In this document: positions 61,701 through 64,000 of the stretch, piece after piece
Layout: each line of letters opens with the position of its first letter
Position numbering within the stretch: the stretch's first letter is position 1
From: Campylorhamphus procurvoides
Taxonomy: Eukaryota; Chordata; Aves; Passeriformes; Dendrocolaptidae
Length of the DNA stretch: 64,000 nucleotides
Direction: 5' to 3'
NCBI GenBank assembly: GCA_013396655.1
Contig: WBMV01007391.1
Location: 1-64,000 of the forward strand
The notes under the pieces: generated by a model
Database searches by the model: none
What the model saw: only the letters and a program-made list of their open reading frames with translations
Told to the model about the DNA's origin: nothing
Program-made: the position numbers and the translations under genes

Positions 61701-64000
61701 GCCTTTGTGAGCTGTTTTGTCTCTCCCTGGTTTGTGTCTCTGTAAGAGTAACATCAACAGTGTACACGTGCTTTAGAGGTATAGTAATGGGAAAAATAAA
61801 CTTGGTTGTCCTTAATCCATTTTTCAGAATTAGGTATTTCAGTCTGCAGAATGCATTGTTTCACAGATTCTCTTGTCGGGACACTAAAAATCTGTAGGTG
61901 ATGAGCTGGAGCTCATCACAGTGCCAGAGGCAGGGCTGGTCACTGAGGTGCTGTCAGATTTGTTAGCTAAAACAAAACCCTGGGGATTTTCAGGACAGCC
62001 TTCCTTTCTGCACATTTGGTATTCCTTATTTCTGCATTATTCAGCACTGCTGCTGCTTAGCTAGAGAGTACCTGTGGAGCATAATTAGCTAGGCAACAGT
62101 TAAAAACAGGAAAAAATAAATGTCTAATTTATATATTCATTGTTGTGCGAGTACTTAAATAGCAGTTTAAAATACCAACTATAGTTCACAGGAACTTGCA
62201 AGGCAGGGCTGGGAAACTCCGGAAAAGATAACCTGGTCCCAGTGAAGTTAATAACAAAACTCCTATTGTTTGAAACAGGACAGAAATTAAGCCTTTCAAG
62301 ATATATAAAAACAGATAGACCCAAGCCAATGCTGAAATGTAGTCTATCCTACATCTATCTCACTTTTGAAAGAAATGGAAGGACAGTCCCTTTCTCCATG
62401 TGCTAAATACTTTGGTTGTTCTTTTTGGAAATTGAACATAATTTAGTTTTTACCAAGATATTAATGAGAATATTTAGCTAGTGTTTGGTCTACTGTTTTT
62501 ATTGCTGAGGGTATGTTTTGCTTTAAAAAAGTTATGATGTTTCAGAATTGGGAGCTTGGTAAGCTTTTGATTAGATGTCTAGGTGCTTTAATGTTTGTGT
62601 CATGGTAACTCAGAGTACTCCCAGTTTTTTTGCTTTCAATTAAAATGGGTTTGTTTAGCTTGAAAAACATTGTCTTTCCTGGCCATCATCATGCATTTCT
62701 AGTCTATGGCAAAAGTTACCATGAGGAATGCAGAATAAATAACCTCTGTCTTGGCCACGACTGATGGTATGGAAGAAATAGGCTTTGCTACTGGTCCTTG
62801 GTCACTGCAAGTGAACCCACTTTGGTTTTTCCTTTGAAAAACAGATATTTGTGTCAGATGGCCGCTAACTAAAATGAACCCTTCAAAGTCTCTGAAAAAA
62901 AGCATGTACACACTTCTTGAGACTGAAACAAAGTTTTAAAAAATTGAGAGAATTATTTTGTTAATTCCATGGGCACTTAATCAAAAGAAATTACTTCTTA
63001 TTTCTTTGGCCTTTCACTAGGACCTTTAAAGATCTTTCTTAAAAGCTTTTATTTACATCACAAGCTTGAACGAATGTGTTATCAAAGCATTGCACTGAAG
63101 TAGGAAGATATTAATACTGAATTTAATAGATGAAGCACAGAACAAGGGACTTACTAGAGGCATGTATTGAAACTAGGAACAGAGCAAATTTCAGTGTAGT
63201 TATCACAAACATCTCCTCTCCTGTCTTGACAAAAGAATTAGACATTCTGGATTTGGGTAGCTTTGATATTTTGAACTCTTATTAGACTTAGGGTCTTGAG
63301 GAAAGAAATAACATTTTCCCACTGGAATACAGGACCTGAAGGGCTGGGCCCTTTTTATTGCTGGATGTCACTCATAGTGCATAGGTTTTTTGCAGCTATC
63401 TGCATGTGGATTTGTCAGGAATTTTTCAGCCATCCAATTTTCTGTTTAGACTATCTCACACTAAACTTAAAACACTTTGGTGCTGGTGTTAAATTCAAAC
63501 AGAAGTTTCCACAGAAGACTGTTGAGGCCCAATTTTGCCACCTCATACTAGGCTTTCTTACCCCATTTTCTCCAGCTGTTAGCTTTCTTAATAACTTAAC
63601 TAATTTCAACTAACTAGTTAATTAGCTCTTTGGCAGATATAATATTTCTTTTTTTTTTTAAAAGGTGAGCATTTTCTAAAATATTTTTTGGCATTTAGTT
63701 ATCATGTGTGTAAATTTAAGGAAATAACACAAAAATAAATTTCACCAATATTTAATGTCAACTAGAATTCCTTTTACTTGGTCTTTAGTTGGTGCACACA
63801 TAGCTTTTTTATTATCTTTATTTTTTATTATCTTTAAAACACATGGGAAACATATTTCAGCTTTCTTTGTAGAGGCCTTATTGGAAAGCAAGTGTCCAGC
63901 AGTATATTTACACTGAATTAAGGAGAAAAAGCAGTATCACAACAGGTGACTCAGTTGACTGGTCACAACAAATACAGCTCAGAATATGGAATTTTGATCC
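55721..64000. other. Downstream intron, last part
   Basis: No exon, RNA gene or recognisable mobile element was seen. Open frames such as 63296-63613 (+) and 57085-57420 (-) show no domain and look like chance. The intron continues past the window edge. Confidence 0.45.

Noticed and set aside
63296..63613. 105-codon + strand frame near the window end.
   Set aside because: No known domain or conserved pattern. Treated as chance.
1..64000. CRISPR arrays, operons, phage or plasmid features, tRNA or rRNA genes.
   Set aside because: None seen. The exon/intron structure and CR1 repeats show vertebrate nuclear DNA.

Overview
The window looks like bird nuclear DNA. It is AT-rich and intron-like, and its main interspersed repeats are 5'-truncated CR1 (chicken repeat 1) non-LTR retrotransposons of avian type. 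No dense operon-like coding is present, and almost all longer open frames are chance frames or repeat remnants. Bird is a confident call; the species is not resolved.

One protein-coding gene is supported. Two consecutive exons on the + strand (41820-42005 and 48059-48242) encode part of the GT-A catalytic domain of a polypeptide N-acetylgalactosaminyltransferase. The joined reading frame fits GALNTL6 better than its closest paralogue GALNT10. Both exons have consensus splice sites, and the splice phases agree across the 6,053-base intron between them. I did not find the preceding exon (the family's start-of-catalytic-domain segment) or the following exon (with the WGGEx motif). The window would therefore be the middle of a very large gene: at least 41.8 kb of the upstream intron, two exons, and at least 15.7 kb of the downstream intron.

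Layout: 1-384 single-copy intron; 385-1915 two neighbouring CR1 copies on the - strand; 1916-16424 mostly single-copy intron with a purine tract near 8.65 kb; 16425-17160 CR1 (-); 17987-18295 an uninterrupted 309-base pyrimidine tract of hexamer and tetramer repeats; 18296-34439 intron with a possible but unproven LTR-like or unclassified repeat at about 31.2-32.0 kb; 34440-35285 an older CR1 on the + strand; 35286-41819 intron up to the first exon; 42006-48058 intron holding the longest CR1 (-) and a TTTTC repeat; 48243-64000 intron with one very old CR1-like fragment near 55.5 kb.

I saw no tRNA, rRNA, CRISPR array, complete transposon or second gene. I found no undescribed system. The points most worth a second look are the secondary-structure-prone pyrimidine tract, the symmetric exon that carries the metal-binding DxH motif, an RFX-type X-box in a possibly conserved intronic block, and an open frame with a WD-repeat-like motif.
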